A stretch of DNA of 64,000 nucleotides from positions 806,001-870,000 of the forward strand of contig CM034137.1 of assembly GCA_019914995.1 (NCBI GenBank). The letters run 5' to 3'. Shown here in pieces: positions 35,500-47,419 of the stretch. The first letter of the stretch is position 1. Every line of letters starts with the position of its first letter. Below the pieces are notes generated by a model that was not told the DNA's origin, ran no database searches, and worked only from the letters and a program-made list of their open reading frames with translations. The stretch comes from Acanthochlamys bracteata (Eukaryota > Streptophyta > Magnoliopsida > Pandanales > Velloziaceae). The translations under genes and the position numbers were made by a program.

Positions 35500-38400
35500 T
35501 AAAGATGTTACAGCTCATACATTATGTTGTAAACATTTTCTGTATTGATGGTATCATTATATGTTTTATTTTTATTTATGTTTTTTTGGGCACGAACTAT
35601 ATGATGATAGAGTTTACAGCATCTCATGGTGCACATCTGCACACTGGTACTGCCTGAAATGATTTCATGCCATGTAATGACTCGTACTTAAAAACAAATT
35701 TTCTAAAATTTTTTTATGAAATAAATTTAATTAAAATAAAATTTTTAAGTAAATATAAAAAATTATTTAGTAGTAATTTTTTGAAACAAAGTTATTTTAA
35801 AGTAAAGTAAAAAAATTCTGAAAGAAAGTTAAAAGCATTTTGTAGGAGTCTTTGCAGTGTTTGCGTAGTAAATTATAATAATAAGAGAGTGGATTTGTAT
35901 TACCGAGGGGGGGCGTTGAAAGAGTGGATGCGTTTTGGGAACCGTTTACTCTAAAGGATTTATTAATTAATATTTTAAAAAAATTGTTTTGATTAATTAC
36001 ATATGTGTAAGGTTAAGGCACAGTTTACGATCTATCAATTTATTTAATTTTATTTATTATTTTTTTTCGTTGTTTCTTTTGACCATTTATAGCATAAAAT
36101 AATTAGGACGTGTTTATTTCAAATATATATATATATATAAGTTTTTAAGAAATAATTAAAAATTAAATTAAAAATTAAAATATTTAATAAAAAAAGTTTT
36201 TATATTAATTTTATATTAAAGTTTTATTCTTTTTTTTTAATTATTTTATATAAATAAATTAAGAAAATTTTAGGGTGTTAGTAAATACGCTATATTGTAA
36301 GAATTTCAGATAATTTTTATCTATAGGATACATTTATTATCCGAGAGTAATTCAAAAATATTTGTTAGAAATCAATTTAAAAATAAATTATTCAAAATAA
36401 ATTATTTATAAAATACAAAAAATTTATTAAGGAGTAACATACGTGTTGCTTATTAATAAAATTGTTTTGCCAAAAGCATGCAATCTTAGGGTAGTTAATA
36501 ATATTTCAATAAATACAATACAAATAGTATATCTTCATTAATTATGATAACTTTACGTAGAAGTATACATAATAAAACGTAAAATTATTCTTGATGAAGG
36601 TTTGTTTATAAGGTTACACGTCCGAGAATTTGACTCATAAATGAAAGAATCATCTTTATAGAGTAGAAGAATTATCACAAGGGTTTTGTGTGTTAACGAA
36701 GCTTGACTGACTAGTTAGTTAATGCAAGATCCAAAAACAAAAAGCCAGCAAATATTAGTGTTCTTAATTCGGGACACATTTTAATTTTAATTTATATAAA
36801 TCCATTCTTTCTTCTTCTTCTTTTTACTTCTCTAGTCATTATTATGTCTAATGGTCTTTCTTTATCAATCTCTTAATATGGGATTCTATGTTAATGCATA
36901 ACTTAAAATTGTCAAATTCTGAAGATAAAGATTGTACTATTAATTAGTGTTCAAAATACATATAATTAAAATTTTACCAAAATAAATTTTTAAAAAATAA
37001 ATAAATATGAAATGTCAAATTAATTTAAATTATTTATAAATAAATTAAGAGTAATTAAAAATATAATTTTTATTCAGTATAAATTTAAAATATTTTTAAT
37101 TTTTAATTTTGACGAGAAATTTAAAATATTTAGATATTTGAAACACGGACTTTTACCGGAGATCTTATTAATTTCATAACATTGCATGTACGGCTTTAAG
37201 TCAGAATGAAGTGGGCAGTTTATTTATTTTTATGTATATCTTTCTATGAATATTCAAAGAGCAAAATTTCATCATAACTTAATTATTGCATTTTAAAAAT
37301 CTATATATGGGCCTAACAAGGCCCATTAAAGGCTAACTTTTAGGCCTTTTAATTTTAAAAAAATGATGATTTGGTCTTTGTTCTCATTTACTACTTGCTT
37401 TGCTGCTGGAAGAAAAGATACAACTGACACACAACACAACGCAAAATCAGGACTAGTTAATCAAATCAAATAAATTAAAGTGGACTCAAGACCCAATGTT
37501 TGAATTAATAATTGGTCTTGCCCAAACTCCAACAAGCTTCAGCAAAAAAAAAAAAAAAAAAAAGAGAGCTAACGAATGAATGAACTCAAGAACCCGTAAG
37601 CTGCTAGCTAAATTAAATTAATATGAGATGCGTGATTAAAGAAGTCTGCTTTTATTTATTTGTTTTAATGTTTTGTTTCTTCTGTGGACTTGTAGAGTTT
37701 GGAGTGCTGATTATTATTGTTCATGGAGCCCCTAACCCTAATCTTTGCATCTAGTTGCTATGCTTTGGCCTTAATCTTCTGTTGTTATTATAATAAAACC
37801 GCAACAATTTCTACTAATTCACAACGAAACATATTATAATTTAATTTAATACACATTACACGTTAATAAAATTATTACAAATAGAACCGCAAAGAATTGT
37901 GCGGCAAGTTTTGTTATTACTACTCCCAGGAAGGAGGAGATGCTTATAGTATATTTCAAATATTTATAATTAAAATTCAATAAAATAAATTTAAAATTTA
38001 TGTTTTAATTATTTTTAAAAATAGACTGAAAGTAGACGAAAGAAACTCTATTTTGGAAAACGTAAAAATAATATGGTAGAATTCAAGCGGAAGTAGCTTT
38101 TAGTTTCTTTACATTAAAACATAGAACTTTACAGAAACTATAAATCTAATAAAAAAACTAAATTTACGGTGAATTAAAAATGCTGTTAATTTTGTTCTCG
38201 GAAGTCCATATTTCTTGAAGGACAAATACGCAAAAGCAGATATGACAGAAGAAAGCCCAACTTAGTTGGGCTTCTTTAGGTAACTCTATCATAACCCAAA
38301 ATGTTTAAATGGGCTTCTTAGGTTTTCTTCTATTGAATATTATCAGTAGTATCACTCTAGAACATGAGCAAAATTAGTTTCTCCGACTTTGGCGGCTACA

Positions 38401-38574
38401 GCAATTAAGATATATATAGTTTTTAAGGTTAATTTTTGCAAGAGAATGCATGAAATTGTCGTCAAGTAATATATGCTCTATGAGCTAATGAAGTCGTTAG
38501 TATATCAGTCGTTTAAGATATAATGGGTAAAAGGTTATTGTTAAGATTCCAGCTTACTTAGCTATGTTAGCCGT
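35500..38574. other. Long AT-rich spacer
   Basis: No gene supported. Mostly A/T runs, with a (TA)n stretch near 36125, a poly-A run near 37543-37561, and a GGGGGGG run near 35909. Two GGCCCA/GGGCCT motifs near 37310-37345 are typical plant promoter 'site II'-like words, but no frame follows. Confidence 0.45.
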
Positions 38575-38823
38575 TACGTTTCGAACACTCTTCACTCATC
38601 TATTTTATATTACATATTCTTTAATAAAATTTTTATAATATTTTATAAAATTTTTATAATATTTTATAAAATTTATTTAAAATTTTAAAAATATAAATAA
38701 AATTTATAAACTTTATTACTATTTATTTTTATTTTTTAAAATAAAAAAATAAAATTTATTTAAAATAAGACAATTTTTTTTTTAAAATTAAAAAATTTTA
38801 TCTTATAAGTGCTTCGAAACACT
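38575..38823. repeat. Miniature TIR element, family 1 (copy)
   Basis: Left ACGTTTCGAACACTC, right AAGTGCTTCGAAACACTG, inverted-repeat related, with an A/T interior containing a directly repeated TTTTTATAATATTTTATAAAA block. Lies about 250 bp before the NF-YC13-like start. Confidence 0.5.
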
Positions 38824-38982
38824 GCATTAGTGCATTAGATTCCTTCCGGATTCCGATCCTTAGAAATCATTCACTTGACTAGATTGGTTAAGGCTTCAGT
38901 TAAATTTCTCATAACAGTATGGCCCACTGGGCCTTCACTTTTATACAAAATTCTACTACGGCCTACTGAGACTAATTCATTT

Positions 38983-39010
38983 GCGCGGGAAATCGCAAAA
39001 TTGGCGGGAA
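38983..39010 (+). promoter_or_regulatory. Two E2F-type sites upstream of the histone-fold gene
   Basis: GCGCGGGAAA (38983-38992) and TGGCGGGAA (39002-39010) match the plant E2F consensus TTTSSCGC / TTTCCCGCC in reverse. They lie 64-91 bp before the ATG, where plant S-phase genes usually carry them. Confidence 0.6.
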
Positions 39011-39073
39011 TCTTATTGACATCTCCTTAAAATATTCCCCAAAAAAGTAAAATAAATCAATCAATCGAAGGAA

Positions 39074-39586
39074 ATGGAATCGGAACAAATCCAGAATCGA
39101 GATCAGAATAAAGAAGAAATCAGAGCCGGAGATGGAGACGATGGAGACGGTGGTGTTGATGGAGAGATTTTTCGGCCATCATTTCCTTTAAGCCGAGTAA
39201 AGAAGATTATAAAACTAGATCAAGAAATCAGGAAAATCAATTCAGAAGCTTTGTCGTTGATCTCGATTGCGGCAGAGATGTTCTTGATTTCGTTCGCCGA
39301 GCGGTCCCGTGAGGAGGCGGTGCAGAGTAAGCGTAGGGCTATTAGGCAGGTGCACCTTTGGCACGCTGCGGCTGCTCATCAACCCACAGCAGATTTTCTT
39401 CTCGATTGTTTGTCTCATCCTTCTCTGCAGGAGCACGCTAAGAAGAAGCAGAAGAAGATTGCAGCGGTGGTGGAGAAACCGGTGCCGCCTGGATTGAGAA
39501 GGATTGACGAGATTTTCAGTAAGCCAGCGACTGATAGTGAGGATGCTGCTGTTGGTGATGGTGATGAGGGAAATGGTAACCTGTGA
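39074..39586 (+). CDS. NF-YC13-like histone-fold protein (CHRAC1/POLE4/Dpb4-type)
   Basis: Intronless, 170 residues, nuclear. After an acidic, Gly/Asp-rich N-terminus (1-33) comes a histone fold of the NF-YC/CBF-D type (about 36-115): FPLSRVKKIIKLDQEIRKIN, SEALSLISIAAEMFLISFAE and a final HQPTADFLLDCL. The C-terminus has a basic run (AKKKQKKI), the clade-specific PPGLRRIDEIFSKP and an acidic end. The last motif matches Arabidopsis NF-YC13 (At5g43250) rather than CCAAT-binding NF-YC1-9. This subgroup is related to small histone-fold subunits of DNA polymerase epsilon and CHRAC, so a replication or chromatin role is likely. E2F-type sites lie just upstream. Polymerase subunit versus NF-Y partner cannot be settled from sequence. 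Confidence 0.85.
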   Translation: MESEQIQNRDQNKEEIRAGDGDDGDGGVDGEIFRPSFPLSRVKKIIKLDQEIRKINSEALSLISIAAEMFLISFAERSREEAVQSKRRAIRQVHLWHAAAAHQPTADFLLDCLSHPSLQEHAKKKQKKIAAVVEKPVPPGLRRIDEIFSKPATDSEDAAVGDGDEGNGNL

Positions 39587-41163
39587 TTGTTTCGTTCTAG
39601 ACTTTTTATTTTTAATTTTGTTAGTTGAAAACTGTAGATTTTGCATAGATAGTTTGTGCGAGTTTTTTAATTTTACAGAATGGTTGTTGATTATCAGTCG
39701 AGTCTTTTGTACTGTGGGCTTGAAATTTCTTTTCGAGACTTGATTTATTACTTCTACCTTTGAGATCCCTTCGAGAATTTATTGCATAATCATCTCTAAT
39801 TGGCCGTTATTGGTTCACTATTAAATCTAGAACAACATCATAAAAAATCAAGATTATTACTCGCGAGCCAAGATCAACTACTACATAACATGGAACAAAA
39901 GACATGGACGATGTCTAAGCACACCGTGCAACAAATCACATGGATGATAACATGATAGATGCATCAGGTTACCATGTCAGATATTGAGAATAGCATCTTT
40001 TTCTAGTTTAGGGGTGCGAATTAAATCAGGACGTTGACAAGGTAATTGCAATTAACAGCAGGACTCAGTCTGTACCCTATGAGTGTATTGCGAGCATGAA
40101 TAAGTTCTTGGCTTTTGTTGAGTGGTGCACTATAGCAAGAAATGCCAACGACTGAATTGCACCAGTGCTTAACCAACATGCGGAAATACAAAAAATGTTT
40201 GGCACAGGGTTAGAAGCACTCAAGGTAGCTTTCTTTTGGAACTTCTTATTTCTTGGGTCTAGGAACTTGATTAAATTTCCAGTAACTAAACCAGCATGTC
40301 TATGTACCAAACACTTTTCTGCTTTGTATGTAGTCACTTAACATCGAGAGAAAATGATCGCGATGAACTACTAAGAAATGCTGACATACAAGAGTTGCCC
40401 AAAACGATCCTCGATCATTAGTAAGTACAGAATCTTCAGTCCTTCTAGCTTTATCACTTTCTTTTTCTTGAGGTTGCTTTCATGCCGCAAGTGTTCTGCA
40501 TGTGATTCCAAAACCTAAAAAATCCTTGGTTATATGGAAGCCCAAGAAGCACTTCATATCTTTTGTTTCATTTGGTAAGGGCAAATAAGCATTTCTCATA
40601 TCTTAACAGCTTAAGTTCATCTAGTTCTATGAACCTTGATGTCGCAGGTGTATGCTCAAGCTTTTGCATGAGAATTTATACAGTTTCAAAGAGATATTTA
40701 AGTATCATATCTGCAGTCCTGATTCTAACCTTTTCGATGAACGAGTACTCTTATTGAATACTAAATCAGCCAGAAACTTTCATTCACTAACAAATGCCTG
40801 TTCTACTTGTTTCAGGAACGCGCAAGGACCTTTAAGACTTTATGTTAGTGTTTGTCAGGCATATTATTGCCGGCTACAAAGATCGTCGAGAGACTAACAC
40901 AGCATATATGGGATTTTTGACAAAGACCTTACTGAAGCATTGCCAAGAAGTTTCTGATGGATTTAATTTAGAAGTGGAAGTCTAAGTTCTGGAGGATACT
41001 AACAGAGGAGATGTGATCTTGAACTCCTATAACTAGTCACATGTAGAAAGGTTCTCTGAAATAAAAGATAAAAATATTTTCTATTTAAATTTTTTTTTAT
41101 TTCATAAGTACTTTCAAACACCCCCACTAGAGAACATTTCTCAATAGATGTTTATAACAGCAA
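39587..41163. other. Spacer between NF-YC13-like gene and glycosyltransferase
   Basis: 3' UTR of the histone-fold gene at first, then sequence of ordinary composition without a supported frame. The last 100 bases include the right half of a family 1 element (TTTATTTCATAAGTACTTTC AAACACCCCC at about 41088-41126), close to the UGT 3' end. Confidence 0.4.
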
Positions 41164-44100
41164 TCAACCTGGGGTTTGCAACTGGTATATAACCTTTTCT
41201 TTGATGACTTGCAACGCTTCTCGAACGCCATCCTTCAAGGAAAATGCTTTAGTTGGAATCAAACTTGCAACATATAACTAGTAAGTCAAATGGCTAATGA
41301 AGTATCCTACCTCTGCAGACAGCCTTTCAGCAATCGTAGTTGCTTGTGATTTGATTTCTGGAGATAATGCCAACTTTACGGCCTTTGTTAAAGCCTGTGC
41401 TGCTTGCTCAATACTCGCAGTGTCATCATTGTCTGGAAAAAGATGCTGCTTTTTAAGAGATTCTGGTGCAACCCCTAACCAGCAAAGTCTCTCTGCCCAG
41501 TAAAACTGATCCAACAAAATGGGGCATGGTAGCTAAGATGCAAACAAAATATTCCATTCAGCATGATGATATTCATTTTATTAGCTCTATTGATTACGGC
41601 ATGCATAATTCTAGAAATGCATCTGCAAAAAAGAAAAGACCCTAGAAACACAAAAATCACTATGAGTGTGATGTGGTAGTTAACACAGACTAGAATGAAT
41701 AATTCTTTTATTATGATAAAGTTGCACTAATAATTGAATAAAAACATTCCTTTTACTTGACAGTCTTGATTTCCCAGATAACAACAGAAAAAGTATAAAT
41801 TAGAGAAATACGAAGTAGGTGAAGTATGTATCTACAACCTGAGGAATACCAGCATGCAGGGCAGCTGCAGTTGATCCGCTTTTGTCACATGCATCAGAAG
41901 AAGACTGTTTGTAAGTGCAACGGTTTTGAGGAAAATGTTAAATGTCATACTAGAGAATGGAGGTGTAGAGACGCTAACCTGCCCCCATGATGGATTGCAG
42001 CTGCACATCTTGGAAAAAGCCAACTGTATGGTATGGTCCTGAGCAATATGAGCAATAAAAGCTGTATCAAATTATACGGCTACTGACTTCTAAACCCTTT
42101 TTAAGCACCTGACTCACCCTGAAAAGCAAAAGAGTTGGTTGTCGAAGAGGAGTCCACTGTCTTCAGAAACAGGAAAGCATTCCTGCTTGTGTGATTTTGA
42201 CAATCCATCTTCCATTGACCTTATGGCTTCATCCAATGGTTTGTATCGGGCAGATAGAAGAATGATTTTGTGACCGGTCATCTCCAGAAAAGCTCTAATA
42301 ACCATAAGAAATGCTTGAGGATTCTTAAGAAACCCCATGCTGTACGAAATGTAACAAGGAAAGCTCAGTCAAAGTGTTTTTCAATGAAGTCATGGACTAA
42401 CCGGTAAAAAACTACGCAAAATCAACTTCAACTGCACTACTCTGTCATTTTTATTTCAGAACTGCTGGTCGTTCTTGTTGATATATAGTGCTTATTTGCT
42501 ATAGGCTTTTGCGATAGGATTTCATATAGAGCTTCTACATAACAATTCATCTATGAATGTAGGACTCAATTTTGACTTCCATAATCGTAAAGCATAGATT
42601 GGTGGAATCTGATTACATGCCATGTTGTCTCAGCACAACATTATGCCACGCACCCTATACCTAAGAGTGCTAAATAGAGAAAAACATTGGTATCATCTAG
42701 AATAAAACTGCTGGCATAAATAGTGATTTGCAAACAAAAAATTATACTTGCCTTCCAATAGAATTTAATCCAATGACTATAGGTGGACTTGAACAAGATG
42801 TCTCAGTTAGAAAGTTTTCTAGACCAGAATGTTCTTCACAGAGTTCACTCTTTAAGGACTTAGTTCTAGGAGAACCAACAGATAAGACCTCACTGCATTT
42901 TTCGCATGAAAATTGCCATTCCATTGGTAGAAACCAGAAACCACAGATGTGAACAGTGGATGGCCAATACCCTGTAAACAAAGCAAATTATATAAGTCCA
43001 AATTTATACTAGCTCTTGCTATTATCAAGTAGCGGAACAACCATTAACATGATCATAGCACAGCACCCTATAACAAAAGAATTACCTCGTACCTGGGCAT
43101 TCTACAATCTCTTTGCTGAAGCCATACCTGCAGATCAGCAGACGTTAATGAGACATGGTTGAAAGCCCAACAGTTACTTTATCAAGGAACAACATGGGAA
43201 CTAAGGTGAACAATCTTACAACAATTGCGATGACTCTGGTTGAACATGCCACATGGGAAGATTAGTCACTGGATCCTGCAGCTCTTAATGAACAAATTTC
43301 AAGAGTCACAATTGCGAAGACCTTGTTATCTGGATATTTTGTAAAAACTCTTTCACATGACACTTCTTACCAAATAAGGGAAACGGCTCAATTGCAAATC
43401 ATTAGTCCTCCATGATGCCCAATCTTCGGTAAATAGTGGCCACATCCAGTGGACGATTTCATGCCAGCAGACCTGACAACACATACAATTAGCTCCAAGT
43501 TCTGTATGAGCTTAAGCTCATGGTTCCTTATGATGGATATAATTCATTCTGGGAGAACATTCCAAGTGCATAATATTGTAAGTCATAAGATTGATTAGTA
43601 AACGTGTATAGGAAGGCGAACTCATTCTTCAAACTGTCTCAGAAGAAATCTTTAGATCAAGGCATGAACAAGCTATAACTTAAGCTGACTTTTTAAGAGT
43701 TTTGTATTCATTCTAGGATACAATAGCCTTCTGAAATCCTAAAGCTAGAAAAGAAAATGTTTTTGCATGAACATAATAAGGCAAGAACAATATTTCAGTA
43801 GCCCACGTACCCATCAATGTGCCTTATACAAGAAGTTACGGAAGTAGAGGGGAGGAAAGAAACAGAGATTTGTAGAATATACCTTATTGGTAGGAGCTTC
43901 TTGAAAATATTTGTACAAAGATGGAAGCTCATTTCTGAATCTCCGTTCAAATGATGAAGGTGGACTGCAAAGCATGTGAAGTATGGGATAGTGAGGTAAG
44001 CATGAAACATAAAAGTTACAAAACCACCATCAAAGACAAATGAATAAGAGAATAAGCTACGACGCAAGTCAAACACCACTATCATGCGACAATCTCTTTG

Positions 44101-45171
44101 GTATCTTATACCATCAGTGTTTGGGATACTGGTTATATATCAATATGATCACAAGCAGTAAAGAGAATCCTCTATTCTTTCAGTTTTGTATCATTATGAG
44201 CCAATACCTATAAGGAACAGCATATGGAGCTGCAACCACACAACGAACTTGAAATAATTCTGCAAGATTCCAACCTTCCTGAAATTAAAACAAGAATGAT
44301 CACTGCCTTAATACAAAATTCAATCTTAAGTGAGATAACTACAGGTGACACAAGGCATAGAATGTCCACTTGATTTAAGACTAGGTAACGAAGTAAAAGT
44401 GAAGAATCACGCAATGAAGTGATCAATTACCAAAGCAAAGAAATTTATCACAACAAAATCACCCTCCCTGTTCAATCCATCAGCAAAAACTTTCTCAAAT
44501 GCTGATAAGCATTCTTGCCTATGTTGTTTCTTAATGTTCTCCTTTCTTATTGAAAAGGTCTGCAATATGGATTCTGATGGAAGGATAAAGAGAAGCAAGA
44601 AAGAAACAATTAGCTAATAATACTCTTATGGCTGCATACTATAAAATAAAAAGCTTGCTTTTGCTGATTCTAACCTGTCGAGTCACCCTCTGCAGAACAG
44701 GAAAGAACAGGCGGAGTAGATATTGGAATAAAGGAAACATTTTTCTTTCTTAAATGTACACTAAGACCCTGAATTTGGAACAATGACTCAATCAAACACC
44801 TGAACTAAATTAGAAATAGAACATGAAATTTGGGTTCTACATCGAACCTGGTGAGCTGAATGCGTTATGAGAATGACTTCGTAATGCTTTTGATCACACG
44901 CAAGTGCTGCTGCAATTGCCTAGAAAAATTCAAGATCATGTTCAGTTCAGCTTAAAGTCAATTTTTTTGTCTTCAGAACGTGATTGAAGGAGTTTTTACA
45001 AAATAGATTAAATTTGTGGAAAAATTTTCATAATTTTACAGCAATCTAGCAATTGAAAGAGAAAGAAGGAACGATTACAGCGATCGGAAAGACGTCGCCT
45101 TTAGTGCCGAACGCCATGAACAGGGCTCGAGGTCGCGAGCTGGAAACGTGTGAAGAACAACAAGATTTCAT
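41164..45171 (-). CDS. UDP-glycosyltransferase, UGT80-like (At5g24750 type)
   Basis: 526 residues in 15 exons (minus): 45079-45171, 44848-44919, 44675-44768, 44431-44573, 44208-44278, 43883-43964, 43371-43472, 43220-43275, 43093-43127, 42752-42971, 42118-42339, 41979-42038, 41839-41878, 41311-41532 and 41164-41232; every phase agrees. GT-B fold. The N-terminal half starts with the glycine-rich loop FMAFGTKGDVFPIAAAL, as in sterol glucosyltransferases. The C-terminal donor-site motif is HHGGSGSTAAALHAGIPQ followed by DQFYWAERLCWLG, the UGT80/GT28-like form of the PSPG box. Family members glucosylate sterols or other lipids at membranes; this divergent clade is named after At5g24750 and its substrate is not established. 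The intron after exon 10 needs a GC donor (GAAG|GCAAGT). Start ATG chosen as the first Met before the glycine loop. Confidence 0.9.
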
Positions 45172-45933
45172 TTTCTGGATTGTTCGACCACCTCGACTGT
45201 AAACCAAAAAGAAAGTTTCCAATCTTTCTTCGATAGAAAAAGAAAAAAAGTCTCGAGAAATATTTGATGGGCTGTTGTTGGATTATTGGGCCTCAAAAGC
45301 TAGGCTGAGATTTACTACGGAGCTAAAGAACGACACGCCAATAAGAAATAAAACAATATTCAAAACTGATATTAAAACAAATAAAATTAAATTTAAAATT
45401 AAATTTTAATAAAAATAAATTTTAGTGTAAAAATAAAAATAAAAATTAAAGTAACAATTAAAATATGTGTGAAGTGGTTAAACTCAAAACCTGAAAAAAA
45501 AATAAATTCAATGTATACAAAATAATATTTCAAAACGTGTTTCAAATATTCATAACTGAATTTCGTGGAAGTAAAATTAAAAATTAGAGTTTTATAAAGA
45601 ATAAAATGAAAATAAAATTTAGTATTTGTGTTTTAATAGTTTTTAAAAGTGTATTGAAAATTAAAAAATATAATTGTATTGAAAAGTGTATAAATAAAAA
45701 AATTAGAACTGAAATTTTGTATGTAAAAATAAAATTCTAAATTTTTTGTGTAATTAAAATATATGAATTGTTCGAAATTTAAAATTTGGCGAAAGAAAGT
45801 GGTAATTTGAAAAACGTCCTAAATCGAAAACTGGTAATTCAATCCGCACCGGCGATCCCACCGCACTATTCAATGGCGAGAATATCTTTGTTAACAACTC
45901 CTCTCTCTTGCATATTGAGAAAATTTATACATT
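45172..45933. other. Spacer upstream of the glycosyltransferase
   Basis: A TTGGGCCTCA motif near 45288 is a plausible promoter word for the minus-strand gene. The rest is AT-rich, mostly occupied by a family 2 miniature element (45534-45819). Confidence 0.4.
45534..45819. repeat. Miniature TIR element, family 2 (copy)
   Basis: Starts ACGTGTTTCAAATATTCATA with AACTGAATTTCGTGGAAGTA, ends GGTAATTTGAAAAACGTCC. It aligns block by block with 5158-5440, including AAATATATGAATTGTTCGAA and AAGAAAGTGGTAATT. Non-coding. Confidence 0.55.
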
Positions 45934-46149
45934 CTATTTCATGTGACTGAATTCAGTAACAAAACCTCGTAGGCTGTCTGGAAAACTTAGAACAAATGAA
46001 GAAGGAGCAGATACTGTAATCCGGCTGGCATTGCAATCGAAAGACAAGCTGGTTTCAGGAGCATTCACTTTGATCGCGCAGAAGCATCTAAGCACTTGAC
46101 TCTTGCTGGTACAGCAATGTCCCATTCCGCCATTGGTGACGTTGTTCAT
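45934..46149 (-). CDS. Hypothetical small protein, 71 residues (uncertain)
   Basis: ATG-initiated frame MNNVTNGGMGHCCTSKSQ ... RGFVTEFSHMK, open for a further 51 codons upstream without another ATG. It sits between the UGT start and the syntaxin stop, same strand as both. Composition is near coding-like and not A/T-biased, but I know no homologue, and it could be part of an unrecognised exon or of the syntaxin 3' flank. Cys-rich patch HCC...RCFC. Confidence 0.25.
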   Translation of the reverse strand: MNNVTNGGMGHCCTSKSQVLRCFCAIKVNAPETSLSFDCNASRITVSAPSSFVLSFPDSLRGFVTEFSHMK

Positions 46150-46492
46150 AGTTTCCGATTTATTAGTGGATTTGCCTTCTGTGGTTCCAGGAGAAAGGCT
46201 ATGTAACAAGCTATGATAATGTAGATGGTGTAATTTGGAATTTGTAAAGCTGTAAGCTGTTGTTTTGCAAAATTTTATTTCCAAAGGTATCAACAACAAC
46301 AAATGCTTTTTTGGCTCTTACATCAAAATCAAGAGACCAACTGGAACTCCATAATCAAATTAACCATATAACATATAACTATATATTTTCTTCAAACTCA
46401 GCACCCTTCCTTGGTTTCCGAAATCTCTCTCTCTTTCTCTATGCATGTATCTACAACGTTAAAAAATTTTAATGATCAATAATTCAATTTTC

Positions 46493-47419
46493 TCATCTAA
46501 CTAATTGTATGATCGTGGGAAGCATCGGCATTATAAGCACCAGGACGAGAATAGCAGCGAAGATAACCCCATAACAAGCCCACTTCCTAGAACTCTTCTG
46601 GTACTCCCTCGCCGTCTCCAACTCCACCGTCCCTCGTCTAACGAACGAGTTCGCGTGCGCGACGTGGCTCTCGATATCGTTCAGCTGCTGTCCCTGTGCT
46701 TCCACTAACGCCGCCATGTCTAGAAACACCTGGTGCAACTCTAAAAGGCTCTTCTCTATCTCCTTAACGGCATCATGCCGTTCTTGTATTTCAGATATCG
46801 TGTCCATTACCGCACCACGGCCTTGCTCTTGAATCGCACGTTGCATGAACGACTCGCTCTCTCCAGACGATATCAACGCTTCGATTGTTCCTTCATCAGC
46901 TTGCTGACCTGTAACAGTGAAGTATCTCCGTCCGATTGTTTCTTTATATTCGTCGGCGATACGAGCACGTAATGCTTGGAACTCATCCATGAGACTTTTC
47001 AACTTCTTGCCTAATCCCGCAACGACCGAAGTCCTCGTACGATCAGCTGGGGTGCCTGGACCGCAGCCTGGGAGTTTCCGATGAGCTGCATTGGACCGAT
47101 CAAGGGCCTCGAGTTTCGCCTTAATGCCTTTCGCGCGACGGAGGACTTGCTCGACGTCAGCGTCCATACGTGCTCGGATATCGCGCATGGCTTTAGCGCT
47201 GTGCGCAGTCTTGCTTGCCTCGTTAGATTCTTGCAGACGGCGGTAGAGTTGTTCGAGTCCCTGGATTTCTCCCTTCACTTGTTCTACTTCCTCGAAAAAC
47301 TTGTCGAGGTTTTCCACTGCTTCGCCGCCGGCACCGCCTGCTTCCACGTCGTCAAGCCGGACCTGCTCTTTCAGGTCGGTGTATTTCTTGAACGACGTTG
47401 TTGAGAATAGGTCGTTCAT
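46493..47419 (-). CDS. Plasma-membrane syntaxin (Qa-SNARE), SYP124/SYP125-like
   Basis: Intronless, 308 residues. Qa-SNAREs of the SYP12 group drive secretory vesicle fusion at the plasma membrane; SYP123-125 act in tip-growing root hairs and pollen tubes. Visible parts: N-terminal [17 protein letters not shown]; Habc domain (about 38-160) with [18 protein letters not shown] and the linker [41 protein letters not shown] motif (about 205-268) [20 protein letters not shown] with the zero-layer Gln in [16 protein letters not shown]-terminal anchor (280-303). The short tail after the membrane segment and the KKYTDLK start favour SYP124/125 over SYP121, which has a longer tail. The CDS is clearly more GC-rich than its surroundings. 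Confidence 0.93.
   Translation of the reverse strand: MNDLFSTTSFKKYTDLKEQVRLDDVEAGGAGGEAVENLDKFFEEVEQVKGEIQGLEQLYRRLQESNEASKTAHSAKAMRDIRARMDADVEQVLRRAKGIKAKLEALDRSNAAHRKLPGCGPGTPADRTRTSVVAGLGKKLKSLMDEFQALRARIADEYKETIGRRYFTVTGQQADEGTIEALISSGESESFMQRAIQEQGRGAVMDTISEIQERHDAVKEIEKSLLELHQVFLDMAALVEAQGQQLNDIESHVAHANSFVRRGTVELETAREYQKSSRKWACYGVIFAAILVLVLIMPMLPTIIQLVR

Noticed and set aside
40077..40897. Several 60-90 codon frames on both strands between the NF-YC13-like gene and the UGT
   Set aside because: Mutually overlapping, no splice-linked continuation, no family resemblance.
42744..42751. Canonical GT donor (GGCAA|GTATAAT) for the UGT exon 10 intron
   Set aside because: It puts the next exon out of frame with an immediate stop; the GC donor four bases earlier keeps the conserved reading frame.
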